Origin: Paraburkholderia mimosarum LMG 23256 = NBRC 106338
GTDB lineage: Bacteria > Pseudomonadota > Gammaproteobacteria > Burkholderiales > Burkholderiaceae
NCBI RefSeq assembly: GCF_000739815.1
Contig: NZ_BBJJ01000021.1
Span: 1 to 64,000, forward strand
DNA length: 64,000 nt
Reading direction: 5' to 3'
The notes under the pieces are model-generated. The model was given only the letters and a program-made list of their open reading frames with translations, was not told the origin of the DNA and ran no database searches. How positions within the stretch are numbered: position 1 is the stretch's first letter; each line of letters begins with the position of its first letter. Positions 8,917 through 18,135 of the stretch are shown one piece after another. The translations under genes were made by a program, and so were the position numbers.

Positions 8917-9060
8917 ATGATGAAGATTCTCGTAGCCGTCAAGCGAGTGGTCGATTACAACGTGAAGGTCCGTGTGAAGTCGGACAACACGGATGTCGAC
9001 ATTGCCAATGTGAAGATGTCGATGAATGCGCGATCCAGCATCTGGCAGGCAAGCCGGTAG
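8917..9060 (+). pseudogene. Collapsed etfBA remnant (EtfB start joined to EtfA end)
   Basis: Ten bases after the oxidoreductase a frame starts with KILVAVKRVVDYNVKVRVKS and reads to VKMSMN, the well-conserved first 36 residues of EtfB, the electron-transfer flavoprotein beta subunit. Homology then stops abruptly. In the +1 frame, 9030-9050 reads AIQHLAG, matching the conserved EtfA C-terminal motif GAIQHLAG. The simplest reading is a deletion of about 1.5 kb that removed most of etfB and etfA. The small frame left ends at 9060 and cannot encode a functional ETF. EtfB identity is firm; the EtfA tail is a seven-residue match only. Confidence 0.72.
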
Positions 9061-9140
9061 AGTCTAAATCGCCGGACTGGCGAGGCTGGTGGGTCTGACT
9101 AATGAGCCAAGGAATAAGGCAAGCCAACGCTTCATGGGAA

Positions 9141-9686
9141 TCACCGTGAGTCGTCTGGTGCCGGGCCGGTTCGACCGAGACCGACATTCATGCTTTTCAG
9201 CTGGCCGCTTGCCGATTCGACCAGCGCTGTTCGAATCTTGACGCGGGTTGCTTCGTCAGAGATATAGCTCGCGAGCTCGTCTGCCGCGAGTGCAATGAGT
9301 GCATCGCGTTTTTCCGGCTGCAGTTGCTGCCAGGCCCCCCATGGACTGACCGGAACCCGCCTTCCGCCAATGATCATCCAGCCGCCCGCGTCATAGGCGA
9401 CACCACCGAGAAGCGTCCCGACAAGTGCCTGCAACGGTAAGGACCACCAGCTCGGGCCGCCCGAAATGGGCGACAACATGAAAGCCGTCGTGGTGCCGTA
9501 CAGCGTCCCCCTTCCGATGATTTGCCCGCTGTTATTGATATCGACCGCATCGTCCAGATGCCATCCAGGCTCCGCAACCAGCTTGTCCAGAAGCGTAGTT
9601 CTCCCGTTCTGATAGAGGTACGCTGCTTCGCGAAATCCGTTGTTGAATGATAGGGGCGACGTTGTCGGTGTTGTGGAACCGGCCAT
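9141..9686 (-). pseudogene. HAF-repeat protein fragment
   Basis: A 181-codon frame whose first part has the extracellular HAF-repeat pattern: AAYLYQNGRTTLLDKLV, then DAVDINNSGQIIGRGTLYG. The second part contains a hydrophobic stretch (WSLPLQALVGTLLGGVAYDAGG) and an amphipathic tail. A stop codon sits directly before the first ATG and there is no signal peptide, so it looks like the 3' end of a second HAF gene whose front is lost or out of frame. It follows the longer HAF gene on the same strand. Function unknown. Confidence 0.5.
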
Positions 9687-9764
9687 TCAATCAGCAAGGG
9701 CGAAGTGTGGATTGTCGAGTTGTAAACGGCGCGCCGGGATGTGAACTTCCCGGCCGATCCCACA

Positions 9765-10982
9765 TTATTTGGCCGGCCCTGATTGCTGACGTAGCCGACT
9801 GCGCATCATGGCAATCACCGGAGGGATAGCGTGCGGCGTATTTTTCACTAGAGGCGTCGTGTAGACCTGCTGGTCTCCTGCATTAAGACGCTGTAGCAGG
9901 AAGTTGGCCTGTGTGGAGCTCGAGCCGATCATGTCTCCGTTGTTGTTCAAGTCGGAGATCAAAAACAGGTCTTGTCCCGCTGGAAGATTGACGACCAGAT
10001 TAGCCAGATTCAGGCGTACGCCTGGACCAGGCACAACGTAACTGACGTTCAATCCAAAGAATTCCGTGATGACGATCAGGTTGTTGTCATTGAAGAGCAG
10101 CCGATTGCTTCCGTCGGTCTCCACAAAGTAGCTATAAAAGACGCCATTGGGCCCCCACACCCCGATGCGCTCATGGTAAGGAAGTCCCGGAGTAAACGAG
10201 TAGCCGAGAACATTGCCCGCCTGGTTAATAGCCTGACCCCAGGCAAGCGTTTCACTTGGATCCCCCGGGAACGGATTGAGGATCATGGCGTTGCCGTTGC
10301 GTGGGTCGAGTCGGAAGCCCCGAGCTCCATTGTAGAGGCCAGGACCTTCAGTTCCCTCAATAATTCCGTTGTTGTTTATGCACCTGCAGACTCCAAAAAG
10401 CGTAAAGAAGGGATTCTCAATGTTCGGACCGAAGTTGATCGGTGTTGCCGTGCCGTTGCGGTAAAGCTCATAGGTCGTATTGCCTGAAGCATCGGATGAC
10501 GCCACCAGAGCGGTGTCGTTATCGTTCAGTGCAAGGACAGAGGCAAACTGCTCTCCAGGCAGCGGCGGAATGAGCTTGACCTGGCCTCCCTTGAATATAG
10601 CGGCGCGAAAGATGAAATTGACGGGGTCGACCAGGATGGAACCGCCAATAGTGCCGCTTGCGTTGACCGGACCGGCGAAACTGCCAGGCGGAACCTGCGG
10701 AAGAACGGTCAGCGTCCCGTCCTCGATGTAGGCGAATTCAGTGTTGCTGCACGTGGCATCACAGAGGGTGACGTAAACCCGACCGTTATTCAGGATCGCG
10801 CTGGGATAAAGCTGGGTAAATCCAGCCGGCAGCGCGATCTGGTCCAGTGAGACATAACGATAGCGAATTTGCTGCGCGTGGGCTTCTACGAGCCAAAAAC
10901 TGAGGATTAGCGCCAGAATCCAACCGAAGCCACATCTATAAAAGTATGGTTTGAGTTGCACCTTTAGCGAGATGGAACACAT
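9765..10982 (-). CDS. Secreted HAF-like repeat protein, function unknown
   Basis: 405 residues with an N-terminal export signal (WILALILSFWLVEAHAQQ). The rest is short repeats rich in Asn and Gly of the form N-N-G/D...G..: ILNNGRVYV, ALNDNDTALV, CINNNGIIEGTE, DLNNNGDMIG. This pattern is typical of HAF/PEP-CTERM-like beta-propeller surface proteins. No catalytic motif is recognised. A good ribosome site (aggaga) supports the start at 10982. The final ~20 residues are basic and atypical, so the natural C-terminus may have been lost. Composition is less GC-biased than the neighbours, hinting at transfer. Confidence 0.6.
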   Translation of the reverse strand: MCSISLKVQLKPYFYRCGFGWILALILSFWLVEAHAQQIRYRYVSLDQIALPAGFTQLYPSAILNNGRVYVTLCDATCSNTEFAYIEDGTLTVLPQVPPGSFAGPVNASGTIGGSILVDPVNFIFRAAIFKGGQVKLIPPLPGEQFASVLALNDNDTALVASSDASGNTTYELYRNGTATPINFGPNIENPFFTLFGVCRCINNNGIIEGTEGPGLYNGARGFRLDPRNGNAMILNPFPGDPSETLAWGQAINQAGNVLGYSFTPGLPYHERIGVWGPNGVFYSYFVETDGSNRLLFNDNNLIVITEFFGLNVSYVVPGPGVRLNLANLVVNLPAGQDLFLISDLNNNGDMIGSSSTQANFLLQRLNAGDQQVYTTPLVKNTPHAIPPVIAMMRSRLRQQSGPAK

Positions 10983-11462
10983 GTTAGTTCTCCTGCTAAT
11001 GTGTCGGTTCTATGTCACGAAGAAGCGGCATGACAGATGGCCGTCAGTAGCCTGACGTCCTCATCCTGGCGTTTGTAGCCGATATCGGGCATCCCGATGG
11101 AGCCCGGGCTGAATATGTCTGAATGGACGCGCGATTGTGATGCACTTATGGCTTGCTGCGGATATTCCCATTCCCGTTTTTGAAGGCGTTGCTGGGATCA
11201 TCGATCGAACGCACAGGCAAGGTGCATGCACGGAAATCGTCATCGCGCGGCAATCGTGCATTAAAAACATAGGCGATTAGCAGACAGAAAGCAAAGCGGC
11301 GCACTTGACTTTGCTAACCACACGCCGGACGTTAGATGTTGGTGAGGTTGATTGTGCCCAGGCTGCTCGTGGCATGAAATGAGGGTGGTCAAGTTGATCT
11401 GTTGCGCCCACGATCGAAATGCACGGCAACTACGGTAGCTTGGCGCCCCCCAATAGTGGGGC
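10983..11462. other. Intergenic stretch without a confident gene
   Basis: 480 bp between the HAF gene and the AraC remnant. A 46-codon plus-strand frame at 11140-11280 (starts MHLWLAADIPIPVFEGVAGI) has coding-like composition, but no ribosome site is visible and I do not recognise it; it may be a tail of a lost gene. Nothing else is apparent. Confidence 0.4.
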
Positions 11463-11900
11463 ATGTTTGCCAACGAAAATCCCGGGTATTTCCGGACTGT
11501 GAGCATCGCCATGGCTACTGCGAACCATCTCTCCAAATTGTCCGCGTTCGAGATGCAGCGCGCTCAGGCGAGGCCGCTCATCAGCTCGCTTCGGATCGCC
11601 AATGCGCTCATAGATATAGCGTTCTACGGCGTCGCTGCTTTTCGTCGAGCGATGAAAGGCGATGGTTTGGACGTGACCATCCACAACCCCACCGATTTCT
11701 GCGCGCGGTTTGCTCGCGCACTTCAAGTGATCGACCTAAGCGCGTTAGCAAACCCAGAGGGTGCCATCGTTATCGTTGACGCCACCGTGCTGGCGTTTGA
11801 TCTCGGCTTTTCCGATGCGACCGGATTCTGCCGCGCATTTAAACATTGGACCGGCAGTAGCCCTTCTGACTATCGCAAGGGCACCCGTCAGGGCGAGTGA
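11463..11900 (+). pseudogene. AraC-family regulator remnant
   Basis: Only the end of this 145-codon frame is recognisable. From about 11800, LGFSDATGFCRAFKHWTGSS followed by PSDYRKG is the second helix-turn-helix and signature of AraC-family regulators. The preceding ~110 codons do not resemble the AraC DNA-binding domain or a known sensor domain. I read it as a decayed C-terminal fragment brought behind unrelated sequence. A small functional protein is possible but unlikely. Confidence 0.45.
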
Positions 11901-12054
11901 CGAGAAAGCGCTTTCTGACCGCTCCACGGTCAAGCCCTCGCGGCATGCAGCTCCGCCCGCAAGCGCAGGAGCGGCGCGCGGATCAGTCGGACGACGTCCG
12001 CGCACCGCTTATATCCGGTCGTACGGATCCAATCGACCATCGACCCCATCGCCC

Positions 12055-12348
12055 TCAGAGGCCACGCGCAAGCCAGCTGTCCACCGAAGTTACGCCAGGA
12101 ACCGAAGCCGCGGTGCGCTCGGCCAGCGCGACCTGATCGTGTTCGGGCACCCATCCGAGCAGCGTGACTTTGCCTCCTCTGGCAAAAACAAATACGTGTG
12201 AGGTGCTGACGCCAGCGTGCGCGAAGCTGACGCGTACGCTATGTGCGAGTTGCGGGTCGCTTGCACTCGAGTCGGTCTGCGCCTGGACGACCGGGACGAT
12301 CGCGCCGGAAATCAGGAATACGAGCGTGGCAGTGATGATCGCTTTCAC
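12055..12348 (-). CDS. BON-domain periplasmic protein
   Basis: 97 residues from a GTG start chosen because aaggaggt sits at ideal spacing before it; an ATG at 12390 would give a non-typical N-terminus. A signal peptide (AIITATLVFLISGAIVPVVQA) is followed by a single BON fold: SVRVSFAHAG, VFVFARGGKVTLLGWVPEHD, AERTAASVPGVTSVDSWL. BON proteins bind phospholipid or cell-envelope partners and often respond to osmotic stress. This one is a short single-domain form. It stands alone in a low-gene-density region. Confidence 0.75.
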   Translation of the reverse strand: MKAIITATLVFLISGAIVPVVQAQTDSSASDPQLAHSVRVSFAHAGVSTSHVFVFARGGKVTLLGWVPEHDQVALAERTAASVPGVTSVDSWLARGL

Positions 12349-13119
12349 GATACCTCCTTGCAGTGGCAAAGATGCCGGGAACTCCGGCAAATGATCTTCC
12401 GGTCCCGGTCAACGCGAGCGTGAAGCCGCGATGCCGTTGCCCGGCGCTAAATGTGCTCGTGGGTGCTGGTGCATTGCGTTCGGACGGGACGTCGCGCGAG
12501 CGACGTGGCGGGGAACTGCGGGAGTCGAGGCGCTGGATACGGCGTCGCGCGATATTGCAAGGCCGGAAAGATCGCGGAACAGATTGACGAGCCCGCGCTC
12601 AATGTGCTTACCGGCAAAACTCAACTCAGTGCCCGGCAGGGTATACCTTGATGATAGTCGCTATTTCCCGCGCCTGCCGATGACAGCGCTGCCAGGCGAC
12701 GGCGAAAGCTGCAGGCGCAACGGCCAAATAAATTTCTGTCGTTCGTTGCAAGTTCACAACATCCGAGCACTGCGTTTGAAAGCGCTGTCAAGCGTCACTT
12801 CGCCGGAGTAGCACGGATGTTCGACGCATTTCCCGCACCGCGCATATTTTTCCCCACGGAGCGAAATGGATTTGCCGGGCATATGACCATCACGCGATGG
12901 TCACAAAGCAGGCGCCTACTTCGGGACCGCTCGACACGCAAGCGTTAGCGGTAACATCGTTTTCCCTGGCCGGTCCGCTCGATACACGGGGCATGGGCAT
13001 CCCTATAATCGCCTCGAAATGTGATTCGAAACATTTCTGTGAGGCAGCCTGGTAGGGAACGTGTAGAGCGCACGCGACCTGCGCGGTTTGGAGACGCCAA
13101 AATATATATAGGATCCCTA
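12349..13119. promoter_or_regulatory. Long 5' region upstream of porin with LacI-type operator-like sites
   Basis: 771 bp without a convincing gene; short open frames on both strands lack family features. It holds TGACAGCGCTGCCA (12680-12693) and TGAAAGCGCTGTCA (12777-12790), both close to the perfect palindrome in front of the sugar importer at 15636. This suggests the porin belongs to the same LacI regulon. Confidence 0.45.
12777..12790. promoter_or_regulatory. LacI-type operator-like site TGAAAGCGCTGTCA
   Basis: It matches the perfect palindrome at 15636-15649 at 13 of 14 positions. It lies 330 bp upstream of the porin start, far for simple repression, so it may act with the related site at 12680 or with an upstream promoter. 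Confidence 0.4.
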
Positions 13120-14274
13120 ATGAAGAAAAAGCTTATTGCATTGTCGGTGATGGCAGCTGCGACGACGATGGCACACGCGCAGAGCAGCGTCACCCTGTAC
13201 GGCCGTATCGACAACGGCGTCCAGTATGAAACCGGTCTGCCGGGCGGTAGCAGGTTCTCGGCACAGAGCGGCGACTGGGGTTGCTCATGGTTCGGCCTGC
13301 TCGGCTCCGAAGACCTGGGCAACGGCACGAAGGCGGTCTTCCAGCTGGAAGGCCAGCTCAACACGATGACGGGCGCTTCGGCGGGCAACCTGTTTGGCCG
13401 TCACGCCACCGTGGGCTTCACCAATGACCGTTTCGGTCTGTTCAAGATCGGTAATCTCGGCGCCGGCGAACTTGCGCAGGATAGCTGGGGCACGGACCCG
13501 CAGCTGATGCAGCGTTACGCAATCTCGACGCTGGTGCGCGGTCGCAACTGGACGAGCACCAGCAATGGCGCGGAATACAACACGCCGGTGCTGTTCGGCG
13601 GCCTCGTGTTCAAGGGCCAGTATTCGCTGACCAACAACACGAGCTGGAACTCGGCGCCGGTCAACGCGCAGGGCGTGCCGACCGGCCAGGGCCGTACGAA
13701 TGCGGTTGAAGGCATCTATACGTGGGGCAGCGGCGACTTCCGCGTGATCTATGACGAAGTCCGTGGCGCAAACGGTTCGTTCAACAACGTTTATTCGGCC
13801 TCGCGCTCGATTCTGGCTGGCGGCACCTATGTGATCGGTCCTGTGAAGCTGTACGCGGGCTACCAGCACCTGAGCGCACCTTCCGCCACCAACGCGAGCA
13901 TGGGCGTGACCAATGCTTCGCAGCCGGCAGGCGTGAGCGCGCCGACCACGGTGGACCACGAGTGGTTCGGCGCCGCCTGGCAGGTGAACGATGCGTCGGC
14001 GATTACCGCCGCGGTCTTCCACGCGAATGCGAACCACGGCAACGGCAACGCCACGCTGTACACGCTCGGCACGACGTACAACCTGTCCAAGCGTACGTTC
14101 CTCTACGCGGAAGCCGGTTACGTGCACAACAGCTCGACGTCGAACATCAACCTCGGCAACGGTCCGTACGGCAACAACAATTTCAACGCGGCAACGGGCG
14201 CGTCGTCGAACGACAACCCGAACTACGGTCACAGCCAGACCGGCGTCTTCACGGGCATCATGCATATGTTCTGA
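13120..14274 (+). CDS. Outer-membrane porin, Burkholderia Porin_4 family
   Basis: 384 residues. The signal peptide is residues 1-20 (MKKKLIALSVMAAATTMAHA), and the mature protein opens QSSVTLYGRIDNGVQYETG, the hallmark of Burkholderia trimeric porins. Amphipathic beta strands follow and the chain ends in the C-terminal aromatic GIMHMF needed for BAM recognition. It should form a general diffusion channel. LacI-type sites upstream and the sugar importer downstream suggest that it admits oligosaccharides for that system. An in-frame ATG at 13021 would precede the signal peptide and is rejected. Confidence 0.93.
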   Translation: MKKKLIALSVMAAATTMAHAQSSVTLYGRIDNGVQYETGLPGGSRFSAQSGDWGCSWFGLLGSEDLGNGTKAVFQLEGQLNTMTGASAGNLFGRHATVGFTNDRFGLFKIGNLGAGELAQDSWGTDPQLMQRYAISTLVRGRNWTSTSNGAEYNTPVLFGGLVFKGQYSLTNNTSWNSAPVNAQGVPTGQGRTNAVEGIYTWGSGDFRVIYDEVRGANGSFNNVYSASRSILAGGTYVIGPVKLYAGYQHLSAPSATNASMGVTNASQPAGVSAPTTVDHEWFGAAWQVNDASAITAAVFHANANHGNGNATLYTLGTTYNLSKRTFLYAEAGYVHNSSTSNINLGNGPYGNNNFNAATGASSNDNPNYGHSQTGVFTGIMHMF

Positions 14275-14347
14275 TTTGAGTGTGTCTGAAGTGTAGTGGT
14301 TGCGATCTGTTTGTATTTGGTACTGCTTAATTCTCTCCTATAGAGAG

Positions 14348-14392
14348 GCCGGTGCGATCTCTCCTCCACCCTGGTCGCACCGGCTGCTTTTT
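14348..14392 (+). terminator. Rho-independent terminator after porin
   Basis: A perfect 10-bp stem, GCCGGTGCGA (14348-14357) and TCGCACCGGC (14375-14384), is followed by tgcttttt. It closes the porin transcript before the LacI gene. Confidence 0.85.
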
Positions 14393-14470
14393 CCGCGTTT
14401 TGCCCGCGATTCATTCGCGCATTTTTAGTTACTTCGAATTCGTATCCGGAATCGCTTTTCTTTCTGTGTT

Positions 14471-14483
14471 TGAAAGCGATTCA
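14471..14483. promoter_or_regulatory. LacI-type operator-like site TGAAAGCGATTCA
   Basis: The site lies 22 bp upstream of the LacI-family start and resembles the 15636 palindrome with one base missing. Autoregulation is a reasonable inference. Confidence 0.45.
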
Positions 14484-14504
14484 AAAATTGTTCAGGCGGA
14501 GTTC

Positions 14505-15596
14505 ATGAGCGAAGACACCAACGAAGCACCCGGCGCGCCCAATGTCCCGAGCGGTCCCACTGCGGGGCCCAACGTGACGCTCGAGGAAATCGCGCGCGCA
14601 GCCGGGGTGTCGCCGAGCACGGTGTCGCGCATCCTGAATGGTTCCGCGCGCGTGCTTCCCGAAAAGCAGCGCGCAGTGGAAGAGGCCATTGCACGGTTCA
14701 ACTATCGGCCCAACGTGCTGGCGCGCAGTCTTGCGAGCGGCAGGACCGAAACGATCGGCGTGCTCACGCAGGCGGTGTCGAGCCCGTTCTACGCCGAGTG
14801 GCTGCGCGGTATCGAAGACGCGCTTGCCGAGCCGGGCTTCACGCCGATCTTCGTTAGCAGCCGCTGGAACGTGGTCGACGAAAAAGCGCGCCTCGAAGAG
14901 TTCATCGCGCGCCGCGTCGACGGCATCATCCTGCTGCACGCCCAACTCGATGAAGCAACGCTTGCCGGCTACTCGCGCTACGCGCCGATGCTCGTGCTTG
15001 GCCGCTCCGTGCAAAACGGCATGACGCTGGCAGGCCTGCCAATCGACAATCTCCAGGGCGCACGCGACGCGACCCGCCATCTGATCGAACAGGGTCACCG
15101 CGAAATTGCCTTCATCGCGGGTCCAAGCAGCCACGAGGATGCCATCGAGCGCCTCGACGGCTATCGCATCGCGCTGGAAGAAGCCGGCATTGGCTTCGAC
15201 GCCGATCTGGTCGAGCAGGGCGACTATCTCGAGACGGGCGGCCTGGCCGCCATGGAGCGCCTGATGGCGCGCAGGCCGATGTTCACCGCCGTGTTCTGCG
15301 CGAACGACCAGACCGCGTACGGCGCACGTCTTGCGATGTTCCGCCGTGGCGTGCGCGTGCCCGAGGACGTTTCGCTGGTGGGCTTCGACGATCTGCCGAC
15401 GTCTTCGTATATGACACCGCCTTTGACGACGGTGCGTCAGCCGACTTATGAAATTGGCCGCCTTGCCGCGCAGGGCATCGTCCAGATGATCCGCAAACAG
15501 CCCGTTGCGCTCAGTCCGATTCCACTCACGCTAGTGACGCGGGAAACCACGCGTCGAATCGGGGCATCGTTGAGCCCGGGAGATGAGCATAGATAG
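14505..15596 (+). CDS. LacI-family transcriptional regulator of the first sugar importer
   Basis: 363 residues. The N-terminal helix-turn-helix and hinge are at about residues 24-75 (VTLEEIARAAGVSPSTVSRI, then ARSLASGRTETIGVL). A periplasmic-binding-protein-like effector domain completes the chain (GRSVQNGMTLAGLPIDN, VFCANDQTAYGARLA, SLVGFDDLPTSSYMTPPL). A 20-residue Pro/Gly-rich leader precedes the HTH. The start ATG at 14505 follows aggcgga. It is directly upstream of a sugar ABC operon containing a GH1 glycosidase, so its inducer is probably a beta-glucoside or its breakdown product. Likely operators are the TGAAAGCGCTTTCA family. Confidence 0.92.
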   Translation: MSEDTNEAPGAPNVPSGPTAGPNVTLEEIARAAGVSPSTVSRILNGSARVLPEKQRAVEEAIARFNYRPNVLARSLASGRTETIGVLTQAVSSPFYAEWLRGIEDALAEPGFTPIFVSSRWNVVDEKARLEEFIARRVDGIILLHAQLDEATLAGYSRYAPMLVLGRSVQNGMTLAGLPIDNLQGARDATRHLIEQGHREIAFIAGPSSHEDAIERLDGYRIALEEAGIGFDADLVEQGDYLETGGLAAMERLMARRPMFTAVFCANDQTAYGARLAMFRRGVRVPEDVSLVGFDDLPTSSYMTPPLTTVRQPTYEIGRLAAQGIVQMIRKQPVALSPIPLTLVTRETTRRIGASLSPGDEHR

Positions 15597-15635
15597 CTGT
15601 CGCGTCCCTGGCGGGCGATTTTTTTTAGTCAGACA

Positions 15636-15649
15636 TGAAAGCGCTTTCA
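15636..15649. promoter_or_regulatory. Perfect LacI-type operator TGAAAGCGCTTTCA
   Basis: A 14-bp perfect palindrome with a central CG step, characteristic of LacI/GalR-family operators, 114 bp upstream of the binding-protein start. Related copies lie at 12680, 12777, 14471 and 18993. Confidence 0.7.
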
Positions 15650-15762
15650 AACAAAAGCAAGTCCTGATCCGGGACCGGCAAGCAATACAACAGGGGAAGT
15701 AGCAAGAAGCAGCAGAGGAGCAATTGAACGTCACTCACGAACGTATCAACAGGAGACGAGTA

Positions 15763-17010
15763 ATGAAATTCCGTTTTACAGGCGCTGCCGCAGCCGTTCT
15801 GCTCAGCCTCGCAGCAGCAGGTGCTCAAGCCAACACCACGTTGTCGGTCGCGGTATTTCCGAAGCTGGATCAGGAGATCAAGGACGCGATTCCCGCGTGG
15901 AAGAAGCTTCATCCCGACGTTGACATCAAGGTGTCGTCGCTCGCGATCGCCGATCACCACAACGCCATGACCACCGCGCTCGCCACGAGTTCGGACTTGC
16001 CCGACGTGATGGCCGTCGAAGTCGGCTTCATCGGCCGCTTCGCAGCGGGCGGCGGTCTCGAAGACCTGTCGAAGCCACCGTATAGCGCGGGTCAGTACAA
16101 GAGCCAGTTCATCAACTACACGTTTGCGCAGGCCACCACGCAAGATGGCGCGATCGTCGGCATGCCGGGCGACATCGGCCCGGGCACGCTGTTCTATCGC
16201 AAGGATATTCTCGACAAGGCGGGTGTGACCGAAGCCGATCTGACCAAATCGTGGGACTCGTATCTCGCGGCCGGCCAGAAGATCAAAAAGGCTACGGGCG
16301 CGTACCTGATGGCATCGTCGCGCGATATCGAGGATATCTATATTCGTGCCGACCTGAAGGAAGGCGATGGCGTGTACTTCGACAAGAAGGGCAATCCGGT
16401 CGTCACGTCGCCGCGTTTCGTGAAGGCCTTCGAGCTTGCGAAGAAGGCGCGCGATCTCGGCCTCGACGCGAAGATCACGCCGTGGTCGAACGAATGGGCC
16501 GAGAGCTTCAAGCGCGGCACGGTCGCGACGCAAATGATGGGCGCATGGCTCGGCGGCCACCTCTCTTCGTGGATCGCGCCGGACACCAAGGGACTCTGGC
16601 GCGCGACGAATCTCCCCGGTGGCGCGTACGCATCCTTCGGGGGCACGTTCTGGTCGATTCCGGTGAAGGCTACGCAAAAGCCGATGGCGTGGGAGTTCAT
16701 CAGGTTCCTGACGACGCGCCCGGACACGCAGCTCGCTTCGTTCCGCTCGATCGACGCCTTCCCGGCGCTGCTTTCCGCGCAGAACGATTCGTTCTTCGCC
16801 CAGCCCGTGGCGTTCCTCGGCGACGAAAAGGCTCGTCTGATCTGGCGCGATGCGGCTTCGCACATCCCGGCGATCCAGCGCAGCAAGTATGACCAGGTTG
16901 CCGAAGAGGCGGTCCACTCGGCGCTCGACAAGGTGGTCGACAGCAACGAGGACATCCACACGGCGCTGCAGGAAGCACAGGATCAGATCGCGCATCGGAT
17001 CCGCCGTTAA
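15763..17010 (+). CDS. Sugar ABC transporter substrate-binding protein
   Basis: Periplasmic receptor of 415 residues. The signal peptide is residues 1-24 (MKFRFTGAAAAVLLSLAAAG then AQAN). The mature chain has the type I sugar-binding fold of the MalE/UgpB group: AIPAWKKLHPDVDIKVSSLA, SDLPDVMAVEVGF, and FGGTFWSIPVKATQKPMAWE near the hinge. The ATG at 15763 follows aggagacgag; an ATG at 15724 would bury the signal peptide. First gene of an operon with two permeases, a GH1 enzyme and an ATPase, suggesting uptake of a beta-linked oligosaccharide such as cellobiose. Confidence 0.92.
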   Translation: MKFRFTGAAAAVLLSLAAAGAQANTTLSVAVFPKLDQEIKDAIPAWKKLHPDVDIKVSSLAIADHHNAMTTALATSSDLPDVMAVEVGFIGRFAAGGGLEDLSKPPYSAGQYKSQFINYTFAQATTQDGAIVGMPGDIGPGTLFYRKDILDKAGVTEADLTKSWDSYLAAGQKIKKATGAYLMASSRDIEDIYIRADLKEGDGVYFDKKGNPVVTSPRFVKAFELAKKARDLGLDAKITPWSNEWAESFKRGTVATQMMGAWLGGHLSSWIAPDTKGLWRATNLPGGAYASFGGTFWSIPVKATQKPMAWEFIRFLTTRPDTQLASFRSIDAFPALLSAQNDSFFAQPVAFLGDEKARLIWRDAASHIPAIQRSKYDQVAEEAVHSALDKVVDSNEDIHTALQEAQDQIAHRIRR

Positions 17011-17157
17011 GCGGTTGTGATGAAACGGCGCGGACACGCCCGCGCCCGCCCGCTGCAACAGCGTGGCCGTGCATCTTGCCCGGCCACGCCCGAATGGACG
17101 GAACTATTGATGAACTCTCCTCTGCCCACAACTGAACAGGTATCTCGGGAAGCGCGC

Positions 17158-18135
17158 ATGAGCGACACGCTCGTCCCGCTCACCGTACCTCGCGGAAAAA
17201 GGCGGCTCGATCCGGTCAAGATCGCGCCGTACGTGTTCCTCGCACCGTTTTTCCTGCTGTTCGCCGTGTTCCTCGCATTCCCACTGCTGTTCTCGCTGTA
17301 CCTCTCGTTCCAGAGCTGGGACGCGACGGCGGGACTGGCGAGCATGAAGTGGGTGGGACTGTCGAACTTCACGTTCACGCTGACCGACCCGTGGTACTGG
17401 AAATCGCTCTACAACACCGCGTCGATGGCGGTCATGTCGGGCGTTCCCCAGCACCTCATCGCGCTGCCGCTCGCCTTCTTTCTGCAAACCGCGTTTCGCC
17501 GCTGGCGCAATTTCGTCGTCGGCCTGTATTTCCTGCCCTTCATCACGTCGAGCGTGGCGATCGCATTGATCTTCTCGTCGCTCTATTCGACCGACTTCGG
17601 CATGATCAATCTCGCCATTGCCGAAATCGGCAAGATTCCGGGGCTGCACTGGATCGTGCCTTCGAAGCCTGTCGAGTGGCTGTACAACCCGGCCAACGTG
17701 AAACCAGCTGTCTCGGTCGTGGTGTTCTGGCGTTACGTGGGTTGGAATACGGTGCTCTATTTGTCGGCATTGCAGACCATTCCAAAGGACATTTACGAGG
17801 CGGCCCGCATTGACGGCGCGAACGGCTGGCAGCAGTTCACACGCATCACGATTCCGCTTCTCAAGCCAATGATCTTTTTCGCGGTGACGCTCTCGATCAT
17901 CGGCGGCCTGCAACTCTTCGAAGAGCCGTTCATCCTGCTCCCGAACGAAGGCATGGGAACGAGCCAGTCCGGCTTGACCACGGCTGTCTATATGTATCGC
18001 ACGGCATTCCACGACGGCGACTTCGGCACGGCCAGTTCCATTGCGTGGCTGCTCTTTATCACGATTTCCGCGCTGATGTGGCTCAACACGCGCATTTTCC
18101 ACCGCAGCGGCATGAAAGAGGAGGCACAGCGATGA
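17158..18135 (+). CDS. Sugar ABC transporter permease (MalF/UgpA-type)
   Basis: Integral membrane subunit, 325 residues from the ATG at 17158, which has gggaag at proper spacing. An ATG at 17110 would give 341 residues and cannot be excluded. Six membrane segments begin at IAPYVFLAPFFLLFAVFLAF. The coupling loop EAARIDGANGWQQFTRITIP is the classic EAA motif. It partners the following permease, whose start codon overlaps its stop. Confidence 0.9.
   Translation: MSDTLVPLTVPRGKRRLDPVKIAPYVFLAPFFLLFAVFLAFPLLFSLYLSFQSWDATAGLASMKWVGLSNFTFTLTDPWYWKSLYNTASMAVMSGVPQHLIALPLAFFLQTAFRRWRNFVVGLYFLPFITSSVAIALIFSSLYSTDFGMINLAIAEIGKIPGLHWIVPSKPVEWLYNPANVKPAVSVVVFWRYVGWNTVLYLSALQTIPKDIYEAARIDGANGWQQFTRITIPLLKPMIFFAVTLSIIGGLQLFEEPFILLPNEGMGTSQSGLTTAVYMYRTAFHDGDFGTASSIAWLLFITISALMWLNTRIFHRSGMKEEAQR

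Noticed and set aside
15625..17058. 477-codon minus-strand frame opposite the first sugar-binding protein
   Set aside because: Arg-rich shadow of a binding protein with clear signal peptide and ribosome site on the plus strand.
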